From NCBI GenBank assembly GCA_011800805.1, contig MPNW01000246.1, positions 55,196 through 119,195 of the forward strand: DNA of 64,000 bases, written 5' to 3'. The position numbers and the translations under genes are program-made. This stretch comes from Hirudo medicinalis (Eukaryota > Annelida > Clitellata > Hirudinida > Hirudinidae). The stretch's first letter is position 1, and each line of letters opens with the position of its first letter. The notes under the pieces were generated by a model. The model ran no database searches and was not told the origin of the DNA. It saw only the letters and a list, made by a program, of their open reading frames with translations. Shown here piece after piece: positions 1-12,910 of the stretch.

Positions 1-80
1 GGATGAGCGAATGTCGTTGTCGAACGACGAGCGAATGTCGTTCGAACTGCCGAGAATGATCGATCGATTGTTGATTGAAG

Positions 81-1411
81 GGCAAGTTCATCAGGATCAA
101 CTTCGACAGCTCGGGTTGCATAGCGGGAGCCAACGTCGAAACGTGTAAGTCCCTCATTTTTGTCCAGGCGACCTTTGCGGACGTGACGGATGACTCATGG
201 CGACGATTTGACAGACGATCGTTAGCGTCCGTCGTTTTGATTTTACCGGAATTAAGTTTGACTTCTCCAGTGTCTCTCCTAACTTATGTTTAGTGACAAG
301 TATGAGATAAATGTTGAAGATAAAGTAGGATGTAAACATCGACATCTTCCTGATCGTGTTGTTCTCTTCAGATCTCCTTGAAAAATCAAGAACGATCAGA
401 CAGGCTGCCGAAGAGAGGAGTTTCCACGTGTTCTACCAGATGGCGGGATATGCCAATCCGGAGTTGAAAAGTAAATGCTTTCAACATCAAATAATAATGT
501 CATTAAAATTATTTAAAAAAAAAATAAAAAACGAACCTTTTAATCAATCAATCCATTTCAATATTCATGTCAAGTTTTCAATCAATCCATTTCAATAATC
601 ATATCAACCTTCATCAATCAGTTTATCCAATCATTTTTCTCATTTGATTGCTTTCCACCAAACAGAGGAGTACCTGTTCGAGGACATAAAGAACTACAAA
701 TACCTGACAAACGGCAGCCTCCAACTGGCCGGTCAGGATGAGAAGGAGCTTTACAATCAGCTGATCGAAGCCCTTGACGTCATGGGACTGTCCAAGGATG
801 AAAAGTCAGGTCAGTCGATGACAAAAGCTGGGTCATTTTGACGCTATCGCTCGTTCGGCCGTACTTGCCGACGATAAAAAAAAACCATTGTAATAATAAT
901 AATAATAATTGGCCTCGTTCGTGATGACTTTTATGACTGATTTTGATTGATTTTTACTGATTTGACATTATTATTATTGACTGATTTTCATTGAGACCGT
1001 GTTTCGAATGCAGCTCTGCACAGGACCGTCTCTGCGGTGCTCATGCTCGGCAACATGCAGTTCAAACAGGAGAGGAATTCTGACCAAGCCACTCTGCCCG
1101 ACGATACCGGTTATTAATGACGTTTATCCACTTCGGCCTCGTCTTCACTTCTCGGTCGACACCGACACGTTCAACGATACCATCCTCATCATCATTGTCG
1201 TCATCATCACCATCGTCATCATCATCATCATCGTCGCCGTCGTCGTCATCATAACCATCATAGTTCTCTTCGTCATTCCAGTTGCCCAGAAGGTCTGCCA
1301 TTTGATGGGTCTGCCAGTGACCGAGTTCACGAAGGCCTTCCTCAAGCCGAGACTCAAAGTGGGCAGGGAATCCGTGGTCAGGGCTCAGACCAAGGAACAG
1401 GTGATGATGAC

Positions 1412-1467
<56 letters not shown>

Positions 1468-2592
1468 TAGTAATAACAACAACAATAATTAATAATAATA
1501 ATAATGACAATAACAACAGTTCATTTATATGGCACCATAAGCGTACCATCGGTTGTGATTATTGAAAGTGTCACCAAGTCTTGAACTTTACAAACTGCAC
1601 AGTATGATTGACATTATTATTTTATATTATAATATTGTTATAGCCATCAATAAAGTCATTAACACTGCAAACATAATCGATAAACAATCATAACGAGTGG
1701 CTTTTCTTATTCTGTCGCAGGTCGAGTTTGCAGTGGAGGCGATCAGCAAGAGTTTGTACGAGAGGATGTTCAAGTGGCTGGTCGGCAGGATCAACAGGTC
1801 CCTCGACAGGACCAAGAAGCAGGGAGCCTCGTTCATCGGGATACTCGACATCGCCGGATTTGAAATATTCCAGGTGTGCTCGCTTATAAAATGAAACGAC
1901 ATACGACGAAATGCTTTTATTTCTTAGTGTCAAAATGTTGTAATGTTGACTCAATGTTGCAATGTTGAAATTTCTTGATGTTGAAATGTTTCGCAACAGA
2001 TGAACTACTTCGAACAACTGTGCATCAACTACACGAACGAGAAGCTCCAACAGCTCTTCAACCACACCATGTTCATACTGGAGCAGGAGGAGTACAGGAG
2101 GGAGGGCATCGAGTGGACGTTCATCGACTTCGGCCTCGACCTTCAGCCGACCATCGACCTCATCGAAAAGGTGAGTCGACGACCCTGTACATCTTCCGAA
2201 TAGACGCAGGTGAAAGTATTTCTTTGGGAGAGCAATCGACCCGTCGTCCGGGTCGCGGACGTTCTTGTTCCCGTCGGGTTTTGGTCTGTCACGACTTCGT
2301 GCACTTACGATGAAATTTTAAATCGATCACCAATTCTTCCCCGTCAGCCCATGGGCGTCTTGGCCCTGGTGGACGAAGAGTGTTGGTTCCCAAAGGCGAC
2401 GGACAAATCTCTCGTCGAGAAGCTCGTGACTCAACACACCTCTCATCCCAAGTTCCAGAAACCTGACTTCAGAGACAAGGCCAACTTCAGCATTATCCAC
2501 TATGCCGGCAAGGTTCGTAGAAGTAGCCGTCAGTTATGTCAGTGTTGGTTATGCTTAAAGTAGACATTAGCAATATTAATATTGCCATGACA

Positions 2593-2623
<31 letters not shown>

Positions 2624-4114
2624 TTTATTTTTATTATTATCATAGTATCATCATCATCATCATATTATTATTTTTATTATTATTATTATTATTAACACTA
2701 TAAGATTAATATCTAATTATTCATTTCATTTGATTGGCAGGTCGACTACAGCTGCGACCAATGGCTGATGAAGAACATGGATCCTCTGAACGACAACGTG
2801 GTGACCCTCATGCAAGAATCATCTAATGAATTCCTCAAAGCCATCTGGAAAGATGGTAGGTACTTTATTCAATGCACACTCTTTTATTTACAAATCCACT
2901 CACCCCTTCCTGCCTTCCCCAGCCGAGATCGTGGGTCTCGGGGCCACGGTGGCCGGCGACATGCCCTCGTTCGGCGGGGCCAGCAAGACCAGAAAGGGCA
3001 TGTTCAGGACCGTCGGTCAACTCTACAAAGAGCAGCTCACGAAGCTCATGCAGACCCTCAACAACACCAATCCGAACTTTGTCAGGTGCATCATACCCAA
3101 CCACGAGAAGAAGGTTATATTATTTACCAATCAGTTGGTGATCATGATGACGATTCATCTAACGCTATTCGCGTTATGATGATGATAGTGATGGCGGTGA
3201 TGGTGCTAGTTAGGTACCGAGTTAAGGATTAATCCATTAATCCTTCTCATCGTCGTCTCCAATCATGACAATTGTTTTTAAAGCCCGGAAAGATCGACCC
3301 CAACCTGGTGCTGGAGCAGTTGAGATGCAATGGAGTCCTGGAGGGCATCAGAATCTGCAGGCAGGGATACCCCAACAGGGTGACCTTCCAAGACTTCAAG
3401 CAACGCTACGAACTGCTCGCACCGAACATCATCCCGAAAGTTCATGGATGGAAAGAAGGCCTGCGAAAAAATCGTTAGCAGATTCAAATGTTTCTTATTT
3501 ATTATTCTTTATTAACTTATTCTGTCTGTGTCATTAGTTTATTTAGTGGCTACAGTTTTATGACCTGACAACATTGTGACCCAGATTAAAGCGCTGGAAT
3601 TGGACGAGAACTTGTACAAAATAGGTCAGTCGAAGGTCTTCTTCAGGGGAGGAGTGCTGGCTCACCTGGAAGAAGAAAGAGACCACAAGCTGACCAGGAT
3701 CATGAGTCAATTCCAAGCCTATGCCAAGGGATACATTGCCAGGAGGTGAGCACGAATCAGTTGTCTTGACGACTTGTGAAGTTACGATATCGATACGTGG
3801 TTATAAAATGCAAACTTCTTTTTTATTATAAGAGCACATGTGTTCCTGGTTATGAAGGTTTGTGTAGGTCAATGGTGATAATATTAATTATGTTATGTAA
3901 CAATCTCCAATGGTTTATCTAATTACCTCAGGAACTACTTGAAGAGATGTCAACAACTGAATGCCATAAAGATCATACAGAGGAATTGCTCTTCCTACCT
4001 CAAACTCAGAAACTGGACTTGGTGGAGACTCTTTACCAAGGTGAAGTTCAGTAACTCCGTTCGATAGCTGTCAAGTTCGATTCCCAGCTCGAGCCTCTTC
4101 GACTTTCAATTGGC

Positions 4115-4176
<62 letters not shown>

Positions 4177-4223
4177 AATAATAATAATAATAAATAATAA
4201 TANCTCTTCGACTTTCAATTGGC

Positions 4224-4276
<53 letters not shown>

Positions 4277-5102
4277 AATAATAATAATAATAAATAATAA
4301 TAATAATAATAATTAGTTATAATATTAATAATTATTACTAAATATTATATATTAATATAATATGAATATTATTATATGAATATTAAATCTATATGATCCG
4401 TGTTTAATGTTATTGAATAACTTTGCAATTAAGTCTAACGAGTTTCTAAGCTCCACATTTCTCGTTTTAAACGACCCCCGACCTTAACCTTTCAAAGGTC
4501 AAACCCCTGCTGGAAGTAACGAACAACGAGGAAAAGGTCAACCAGGTCGTCCAGGAGATGAAGGCCGTCGGCGAGAGACTGGAGAAGTTGAAGTCCGAGC
4601 ACACCGACCTGGAAAAGAAGAGCCAACAGCTCCACGAGGAGAAGATGCAACTGGCAGAGGCACTGAGGATGGAGTCTGAGATGTATGCAGAGGCAGAGGA
4701 GGTGATGCTGATGATAATTGCGATGATGATGATGATGATGATGGTGATGATTACGACGACGATGATGATGATGATAATGATTACAATGATGATAATGATA
4801 AATGCATGATGTAGTTATTGTGGGGATATATTTCTCTTACTCTCATCACCATCATCATAATCGTCATCATCATCTTCTTCTTCGTCACTTCTGAGGAGAG
4901 CATCCCACGTTGGGGATAATTGTCATTGTTAATAATTGGAATATACTTTGTGCAATTGGTAATTGGCAGTAAGAAAGACCAACATCATCATCATCATCAC
5001 TTCTGCTACTACTACTACCACATCATCAACAACATCATCATCTTCATTATCACTACATCATCATCATCATCATCATCATCATATCATCATCATCATCATC
5101 AT

Positions 5103-5134
<32 letters not shown>

Positions 5135-5574
5135 AGTCACCATCATCACGTCCAACAGTCGAGAGAGCGTATGGCTCAGAGGAAGCAAGAGTTGGAGACG
5201 ATGCTCCACGAATTGGAGCAGAGATTGGAAGAGGAAGACGAGCGCGTGCAACTGCTGGCCAATGAAAAGAAGAAGCTGCAAGGGAATGTCCAGGATCTTG
5301 AAGACCAGTGAGTCGTGATGGTGCTTGTTACGGCGATGTCGACGGACGTGACATGATGACTTCGGTTAACGACGTGACGACGATGATGTTGATAGACGTG
5401 ATGATGATCGATGATAACGTAATAATGAGATGTAATAATAACGTCTCATTTTAAGACTGGAACAAGAGGAGCAGGCCAGGCAGAAGTTACAGCTGGAGAA
5501 AGTTTCACATGAGACGAGGATCAAGAATCTGGAAGAGGCTGTTGCTTCACATGAGGATGCCAATGGAAAGGTGA

Positions 5575-5643
<69 letters not shown>

Positions 5644-8600
5644 GTTGTTTCATACAACACTGCACAGATCTTCTAATTAACAGTTCCATTGTGACATTAG
5701 TCATCACGCTACCAAGAAGAATGCCAATATATCGTCATGTTCATCCTTCTCATAATCATCATCATCATCATAATAATCATCACCAACAACAACGTCAATT
5801 GAATTGACAGCTGACAAAGGAGAAGAAATCCTTGGAGGAGAGACTGACCGAGCTGACATCGCAGCTCGGCTCCGAGGAGGAAAGAACGAAGCAACTGTCG
5901 AAGATGAAGAACAAGTACGAGGCCATCATCGCCGAACTCGAGGAAAAACTCAGGAAGGAACAAGAGGTTGGCGGTGATGATGGTGGTGATGACGATGATG
6001 GTGATGGTGATGGTGATGTTGATGGTGATGATGATGATGATGAGGAATGAAAGTAAAAATGCTTATTACCCTAAACGACATCAACATTCATAAACTCGTA
6101 AAGCCAGTTTGGTAATGACGACGACGATGATGATCGTTATCACTCAATTTTCTAAATATTTTTGCAGCTGAGACAGGAGCTGGAGAAGATAAAGAGGAAG
6201 TTGGAGGCAGAAGTGTCCGATCTGAACGACCAACTCATGGAGAAATCAAGGCAGCTCGAAGAACTCCAAGTCCAATTCAACAAGAGGGAAGCTGACCTAC
6301 AAAAGGCACTAAATAGGTCGGTTCAACTCGTACTCGTCTCGAGGTCGAGAAACCTTGTTTGGGAATGTGCAAAACAGTTTTGACAACGATAACGAAAATT
6401 TTTATTGGACATGAATGTCACAAAATACATAATTCAGAATTATCTGTCGTCCAAAAGGACCATCTGAAGGGATGTATTCCTGTTAGTGGATGACCTGTAA
6501 TGTAGGTTAAAACAACCGACTAAACATAATAATAAACCTGATAAATCTCAGAGTGACTCTAATTTACCAACATCATCATCATCATAACATATTGCTGGAG
6601 TAATATTAATTATCATAACCATCTCCATGGCGACTCAGGGTCGAGGAAGAGGTGTCGTCAAAGATGGTGGTCACGAGACAGGTGAAGACTCTGGAGGATA
6701 AGATCGTTGACCTTGAAGACGACCTCAAGACCGAGAAGGACGCCAGGACGAAGGCTGAGAAGCAGAAGAGGGACCTCGGAGAGGTGGGCTGACATCGATT
6801 CATCATCATCATCATCATCATTATCAACCCCATCACTAAGATTTACAACCTGTTTTTACTGAATCACCCTGCATACATCTACATACTTATGCGGTCTCTC
6901 TCGACATCATCATCATCATCATCATCATCATCATTACTAGGAATTGGAAGCCTTGAAGACTGAGCTGGAAGATTCCATGGACACGACGGCGGCAGCTCAG
7001 GACCTTCGACAGAAGAGGGAGCAAGAAGTGGCAAGTCTCAAGAAGTCCTTGGACGACGAGGTCAAGAACCACGAGTCGGTGGTCGTCGAACTCAAGCACA
7101 AATACACGACGCAGATCGAAGCCATCGTCGTCGAACTCGACGCCACCAAAAAGGTTCGTCTTGTTTTCGGATCTGCCGACGATGACGAGAACGACGTTAA
7201 TGACGATAGCCGGACGAAGTATTTGTCACGATGTCTGAGATAGTAAGACGATCGAGCTTTGAAACTTCAGGCCAAGGCAGGTCTCGAGAAAACACGCTCC
7301 CTGTTGGAGGGAGAGAAGAGCGAGTTGTCGAAAGAACTGAAGCAGACGACGACCGTCAAGATGGATCTCGAGAAGAAGAAGAGGCAACTGGAACAACAGG
7401 TCAATGAAATGACCTTCAAATTGGATGAGCTGGAGAAGGTCAAATGTGCTCTTCTCAGTGACTCCAACAAGATGCAGGTTGGTGGATGGTGCTTTGTTAC
7501 TTCGAGGTCTCTGTGTCGTTATTAATTTATGTCAGATTGATATTTTTCATTGGTTAACACTTATTAATTATTATTATTATCATTATTAAACAATTTTTAA
7601 TAATGATTAATAATAAATAGAATAAAATGATAATGAATAATATTATTTATTATTATTAATAAAAAAATATTATTTATTATTATAAATAAAAAAAAAATTA
7701 ATTATTAAATTAACACTTATTATTATTATTATTATTATTAATATAATAATATTATGAAATATGAATAATTAATACTGATATCATCATCATCATAATCAAG
7801 ACACTTATATCATTGTCTTCTTTTGCTTACAGGCAGAGTTGGAGTCTTCTCATCAACAGCTCCAACAGTCGAACGTCAAGGCCAACTCTCTCGCCAAATC
7901 AGGCAACCTGCTCGAGCAGCACCTGGCAGAACTCCAAGAGTCTCTGCAAGAGGAGACCAAGCAAAAGCTGGCAGCTCTCTCCAAAGTCAGACAGGCAGAA
8001 GAAGAAGCTGCTGGCATCAGGGACGAACTGGAAGAAGAGGAGCAGGCCAAGAAGGCTCTCGAAATCAAGATTAACACGCTCAACCTACAGGTACGGGGTT
8101 CGATTCCTGGCTCGGACCATATGTTTATTGTCATTCACATGTCCGTTGCCGTACTTTGTTAGTGAAGATATTAATGATTTTATTATAAGTAAATTTTTAA
8201 AATGTCGAATAATTACTGGAAACACTTTCTGAAATCACCAGATGTCAGAACTGAAAAAGAAACTGGATTCTGAAGCCGGTGCGAGCGAACTGAACGAAGA
8301 GTCGAGGAAGAAGTTGATGAGAGAGAACGAGGCACTCCAGGAGAGGATCAACCAGCTCATGGAAGAACTTGACAAGATCAACAAGGCCAAGAAGAAGTTC
8401 CAATCTGAGGTAATGTAGATGATGACAATATGACAATGACGATGATGATGGTGATGATGATGATGGAATTGATCCAGGTCGATGACTTGATGGTGGCCCT
8501 GGAAAGTGAGAAATCCAAGTGTGCGGCTATTGAGAAGAAGCAGAAGAAGTTTGATCAGATGTTGGCTGAGAAGGAGGCCATTGCTGAAAAGTGAATTAGA

Positions 8601-8998
8601 GATTATAAAATATTAATTATCATAAGTGGTTTATTATTATTATCATCATAATCATCATCATTATTATTATTGTTGTTGTCACTATTATTATTATTATTTT
8701 TTTTTTTTTTATTATTATTATTATTATCTAATTTTTCTATCAGCCTTAAATACTCTACAATTGTGAACACAGTCATACATACATTTTTTGTTGATCCTTC
8801 TGCCAGACTGGCCCAGGAGAGGGACAGCATCGAAAGGGATTGCAGAGACAAAGAGACAAAGATACTCAACCTCAACAGGCAGCTCGATGAGACATCCACA
8901 AAACTCGTGGACACCGAAAGATCGCGGAATCAACTCCAGAAGGAGCTGGAGGACTTTGCTTCCACCAAGGATGACGTCGGGAGGAATGTTAGTCCTAA

Positions 8999-9030
<32 letters not shown>

Positions 9031-11603
9031 GTTGTTGTTGTTGTTGTTGTTGTCGTTGTTGTTATCATTATCATTGTCATTGTCATCATCACCATCATCA
9101 TTATCAATATATGACTTGAGGTCTGATCTGAGGTCATCATCATCATGCATATATGACTTGATCATCATCATCAATTCTTTCAGGTGATGGACCTGGAAAA
9201 ACAGAAGAAGTTGTTGGAGCAGCAGCTGGAGTCTCAGCGTCAGCAGGTGGAAGAACTGGAGGACGAGCTTCAGTCGTTGGAGGATGCCAAGTTGAGGCAG
9301 GATGTGAACATGCAGGCCATGAAAGCTCAGTTTGAAAGGGATCTACTGGCCAGGGAGGAGCTTATTGAAGAGGGCAAGAAGAACATACTCAAACAGGTGA
9401 TGATGATGGTTATGATGTTGATGTTGAAGAAGATATATGATAATGATGATGATGATAATGATTAGCACTGTGATAAAATATGAGTGTTTATTTGATGGAT
9501 GAATGCACTCACTCGTGGCCATTAAACGACAAACTCATAACCACTAACTTATGTTAGCCATTGTCATAAACCGCCATTAACACAAGCACCTGTAAACAGC
9601 TGAGAGAAATAGAGTCGGAGTTAGAGGAGGAAAGGAAGCAGAAGACGAGCGCAGTGAACGCCAGGAAGAAACTCGAGGGAGACTTGAAGGCCCTCGACCA
9701 GCAGGTCACCGACGCCAACATGATCAAAGACGACGCCCTCAAGCAAGTCAAGAAGCTGCAGGTTGATCGATCATCAGAATTGCATGATTACACGAACATT
9801 ATATTTATTAAATAACATCATCACGACCTCCACAGGCTCAACTGAAAGACTCCCAGTTGGACATCGACACCCTCCTCCAGTCGAAAGACGAACTGTCGAC
9901 GGCCGTCAAGGAGAAGGAGAAGAGGATAAAGGTGTTGGAAGCAGACGCCATTCAACATCTGGAGGATCTGGCGGCTTCGGAAAAGAACCGCAAGGTGCTC
10001 CAGATGGAGAAGGAGGAACTGGCCGAAGAGCTGCAAGCATTCCTCTCTGGGAAGTGAGTGCGGTCCTTCAAGCTCGAACTGACCAATCACTTTGATGTTT
10101 CTATTTATAAGTATTTCTTAAAGAATGTTATTACAATTTTGATAATAATAATTATTATTATTGTTATTTTGTTGCTTAAACAGCATATTAATAATCATAA
10201 GCATAATCATTACCATAATTTCATTTAGGAATATGATGAATGATGAAAAGAAGAGATTGGAGGCCAAAATAGCTGAATTGGAGGATGAACTTGAAGAAGA
10301 ACAACTGGCCAATCAGAGCTCAGAAGACAAGGTCAAGAAGGCCATACTTCAGGTACAAACATTTTGATGTTTAAGTCATTAAAGAAATACAACGACGAAC
10401 TCTGATTGACATCTGTGATTGATTCATCGTGGTCGATGCAGGTTGACCAGATGACAAGCGAGCTGGCATCGGAGAGGAACAATGCCCAGAAACTGGAGTC
10501 CGAGCGCTCCCAGCTCGACAGACAGAACAAGGACCTGAAGAACAAGCTTGCAGAATTGGAACAATCCATGAAGGTCAAGATCAAGAACGTGTCTCAGACC
10601 TTTGAGAGCAAGATTGCAGGAATCGAGGAACAATTGGAAGTTGAATCGAGGTTGGTCGATTGATTGATTGAATGAGTTATTGAATGATTGATTGATGGGT
10701 CGGTTAAAACATTGCTCGATGGGTCTATAATTTTAATGGATGAATTGTTTTTGATTGGTCAGTATTAATGTCCAAATTTTGACAACCAGGGAAAGACAGA
10801 ATACCATGAAGAACCTGAGAAAGTCTGACAAGAAATTGAAGGAGCTCTTGTTGCAGGTCGAAGAAGAAAGAAGAAATGCTGAACAGTACAGAGACCAGGC
10901 ATGCTAAAAATTTATTCTAAAAATAATTTATGCTAAAAATAACTTATTATTGGTCGACCGTTAACTGATCAATTGATTGGTCGACTTTTTAAAAACTTAT
11001 GTCTGCTGCTGTTGATTCGAACAATACAAACTTTCATTCTTCTAAAACGACCCATTTCATCATTCCTTCCAATCAGGCTGATAAGAGCAATGCCAGGCTG
11101 AAGGCTCTCAAGAGACAACTGGAAGAGTTTGAGGAGGAAAACCAACGCCTCTCCAGTCAAAAGAGAAAGCTGACACGCGACTTGGAGGAACAGAAGGAAT
11201 CTGCCGAAGGGGCGCAGAGGGACTTGGACCTGCTCAAGAGCAAGATGAGACTCACCGTGACCGGCATCGCCGAAAAAAATAGGTCAGGCCGTGTCGCGAT
11301 TTGAATGGATTGATTCTGTTGGTGTTGATTGATTGATTGTTTGACAAATTTAAAGTGGCATAAGTCCTAAAGGACTTCAAGGCCACTGGTGTTGTCGTTG
11401 TTGATGTGATGTATAGTATCGTATTATGAATATGATTACGAATATGATTATGAAAATGATTACGAATGTTCATAAATTAATGTTTTGTTGCCATCGAAGA
11501 CAACATATCCTTTTATCTCTGACATCATCGTTGTCGTCGTCGCAGGGCCGGCCGCATGGGGAAGAACACGAAGCAGGCCAGCGACAGTGACGACGAAGCA
11601 TGA
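81..11603 (+). CDS. Non-muscle myosin II heavy chain (partial, 5' end outside window, one frame error)
   Basis: Actin-based motor heavy chain of the MYH9/MYH10/zipper type. Thirty-three exons: 81-144, 372-470, 666-809, 1014-1109, 1282-1400, 1721-1873, 2000-2170, 2348-2512, 2741-2855, 2923-3113, 3284-3473, 3585-3745, 3932-4040, 4498-4701, 5159-5307, 5456-5570, 5811-5966, 6168-6316, 6639-6783, 6941-7153, 7271-7477, 7833-8090, 8242-8409, 8478-8590, 8807-8987, 9184-9396, 9600-9761, 9836-10053, 10229-10352, 10442-10650, 10790-10898, 11077-11282, 11546-11603. About 1,710 codons are present. The window enters the motor at GKFIRINFD and continues through [22 protein letters not shown] and [15 protein letters not shown] segments. 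Two IQ-like light-chain sites follow in exons 3585-4040, then a long heptad coiled coil, and a short acidic tailpiece ending SDSDDEA, which resembles a CK2-type tail. The N-terminal motor with the P-loop lies upstream. All exon phases agree except exon 3284-3473, which carries one surplus base. Non-muscle/smooth subclass is inferred from remembered family sequence. Confidence 0.96.
2594..2700. repeat. ATT/ATC trinucleotide microsatellite
   Basis: Interrupted (att)n and (atc)n tracts fill the myosin intron between the exons ending at 2512 and starting at 2741. Similar tracts occur in most myosin introns, for example 1404-1500, 5041-5140, 6900-6936, 7560-7760 and 9001-9090. Confidence 0.9.
4060..4130 (+). 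repeat. Possible tRNA-derived SINE fragment with (AAT)n tail
   Basis: A B-box-like string, gttcgattccc, lies at about 4076-4086, followed by some 30 bases and then a long (ata)n tract, the arrangement expected at the 3' end of a tRNA-related retroposon. No clear A box or target-site duplication was found, so this is only a suggestion. Confidence 0.25.
4095..4311. repeat. Duplicated block joined by a single N
   Basis: The stretch beginning ctcttcgactttcaattggc followed by an (ata)n tract and an aacact interruption appears at 4095-4202 and again from 4204, separated only by one N at 4203. The copies look near-identical, including the interruption. It lies in the myosin intron 4041-4497. The single N and the matching flanks suggest an assembly join or collapsed repeat rather than a biological tandem duplication. 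Confidence 0.8.
10899..11076 (+). other. GC-AG intron in the myosin gene
   Basis: The exon ending GACCAG at 10898 is followed by GCATGC rather than a GT donor, and the next exon begins after AATCAG at 11077. Reading frame and protein similarity are continuous across the junction, so a GC donor is the simplest reading. Confidence 0.8.
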
Positions 11604-12466
11604 ACAGGATGAGGAAGGAATGAAGGATCGGTGGAAGAAGTAACTCGCCAGGACGTTTAATTGTGACAATATTTATGTTTACGTTCATTATTTATTTTTA
11701 ATTTCACATGTTTTGTGAGTGTTTGTGCGTGCGTGAGTGTGTGAATTTTTAGTTACTTGAGGAGATGTGTCGGTAGAATTTGAGACGCTTCATTGTTTCA
11801 GTCATTACAATTACCTGGCTACCTGGTTATTACTTACCTGGTTATTAGTTATAACCTGGTCATAACCTTAGTCATAATGGTATTCATTAGTATTCTTGTC
11901 TCAGTTATTAAGAGCTATCACGATTCTGACGATGCTTGCCTTTCCTTTTGAATGCTCGTGTCGACCTTCACCTTCTTCTAGCCCTGTGGCACTCGAGTGG
12001 TAGCTCCATGACCCCCTATTTTGGTCCTGCGTCGTCAGTCGAACGCAGCACTGCACGAGCTTCACGCTTCTCATCGACATGTGCCTTCATTGACGTCGTT
12101 CCCTTGTTATACAAACTTGTTTCTAGTGTTGCCCTTCTGCAAGAACTTTGCTTATTCGCGGGGAGTCCAGCGGACGATGTATTTAATTACTGATTGTAAT
12201 GCTGCCGTTGTTGTTGTAATAATATAATTAAATTGTATTTTAAGATAATCAATTTCTAAGTTAATTAAAATTATTAATTTAATATGCTTAAATTATGTTA
12301 TTAAAGCAAGAATTGAAGAAGTCGACCGTGTAAATGTGGAATCGACAATTGTTGAAATGTGTGTCTTAAAATGTCCTCGTATGATGAGAGTAATCCTGGT
12401 ACTCATCGAATCACGAGTATCCAGTAGTGTTCAGTTGTTGAAGTATTAGGACAAGCTAGGAACCTT
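11604..12466 (+). other. Myosin 3' UTR and flanking spacer
   Basis: No coding potential was recognised after the myosin stop. An ATTAAA at 12300-12305 could be a polyadenylation signal. The first part is moderately GC-rich and the last part is AT-rich. Confidence 0.5.
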
Positions 12467-12910
12467 AGGGGCCGTCCATTTATGACCCACATGGAGAGGT
12501 GGGAAGGGGTCCGAACGAAGCGGATGCTTATGGACTGGACGAGTGGGCTAGCCGAATGTGGACGTCCACAAAAACAATAAACTTAGTAAAGAAAATATTA
12601 TAAATAAAGCTACTTTTTTAACAATTCTATCCATAAATTGCGAATGGGAACTAATAAATTTTAAACCTAGAATGTCATGAGGGGGCCTCACTCTCAGCTT
12701 GCCTTGTCTTGTCGTGAACTCGTGATACCCACATGGGCATGGAGGGTCATTGTACCGGCCTTTAAACTAGGGAGATAGATGTGCGCTTTATGTTGCCTAT
12801 GTGTGGGCGTCCACAAAAGGGGGGTAACTTGATGTGGATGCTTGTGGACAGGTGGAAGAGGAGTGCAAAATATCCAGTTTTCGTGTGGACGTCATATATG
12901 GATGGCCCCT
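12467..12910. mobile_element. MITE-like non-autonomous DNA transposon
   Basis: The left end aggggccgtccatttatgac and the reverse complement of the right end, aggggccatccatatatgac, match in about 18 of 20 positions, giving good terminal inverted repeats around a 444-base body with no ORF of note. Inside, gtccacaaaa occurs near both halves (about 12574 and 12811), and ggatgctta/gtgga is also repeated, so the interior looks like two related arms. No clean target-site duplication is visible; flanks read ctt on the left and caa on the right. It is short and has no transposase, so it would depend on a partner element. Superfamily is not assigned. Confidence 0.72.

Noticed and set aside
999..1565. 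188-codon frame rich in Ile, Asn and Thr
   Set aside because: It spans two myosin exons in a wrong frame and the intervening trinucleotide repeats.
8097..8115. Possible tRNA gene from a ggttcgattcc B-box
   Set aside because: No cloverleaf or A box was found around it; it directly follows a myosin exon.
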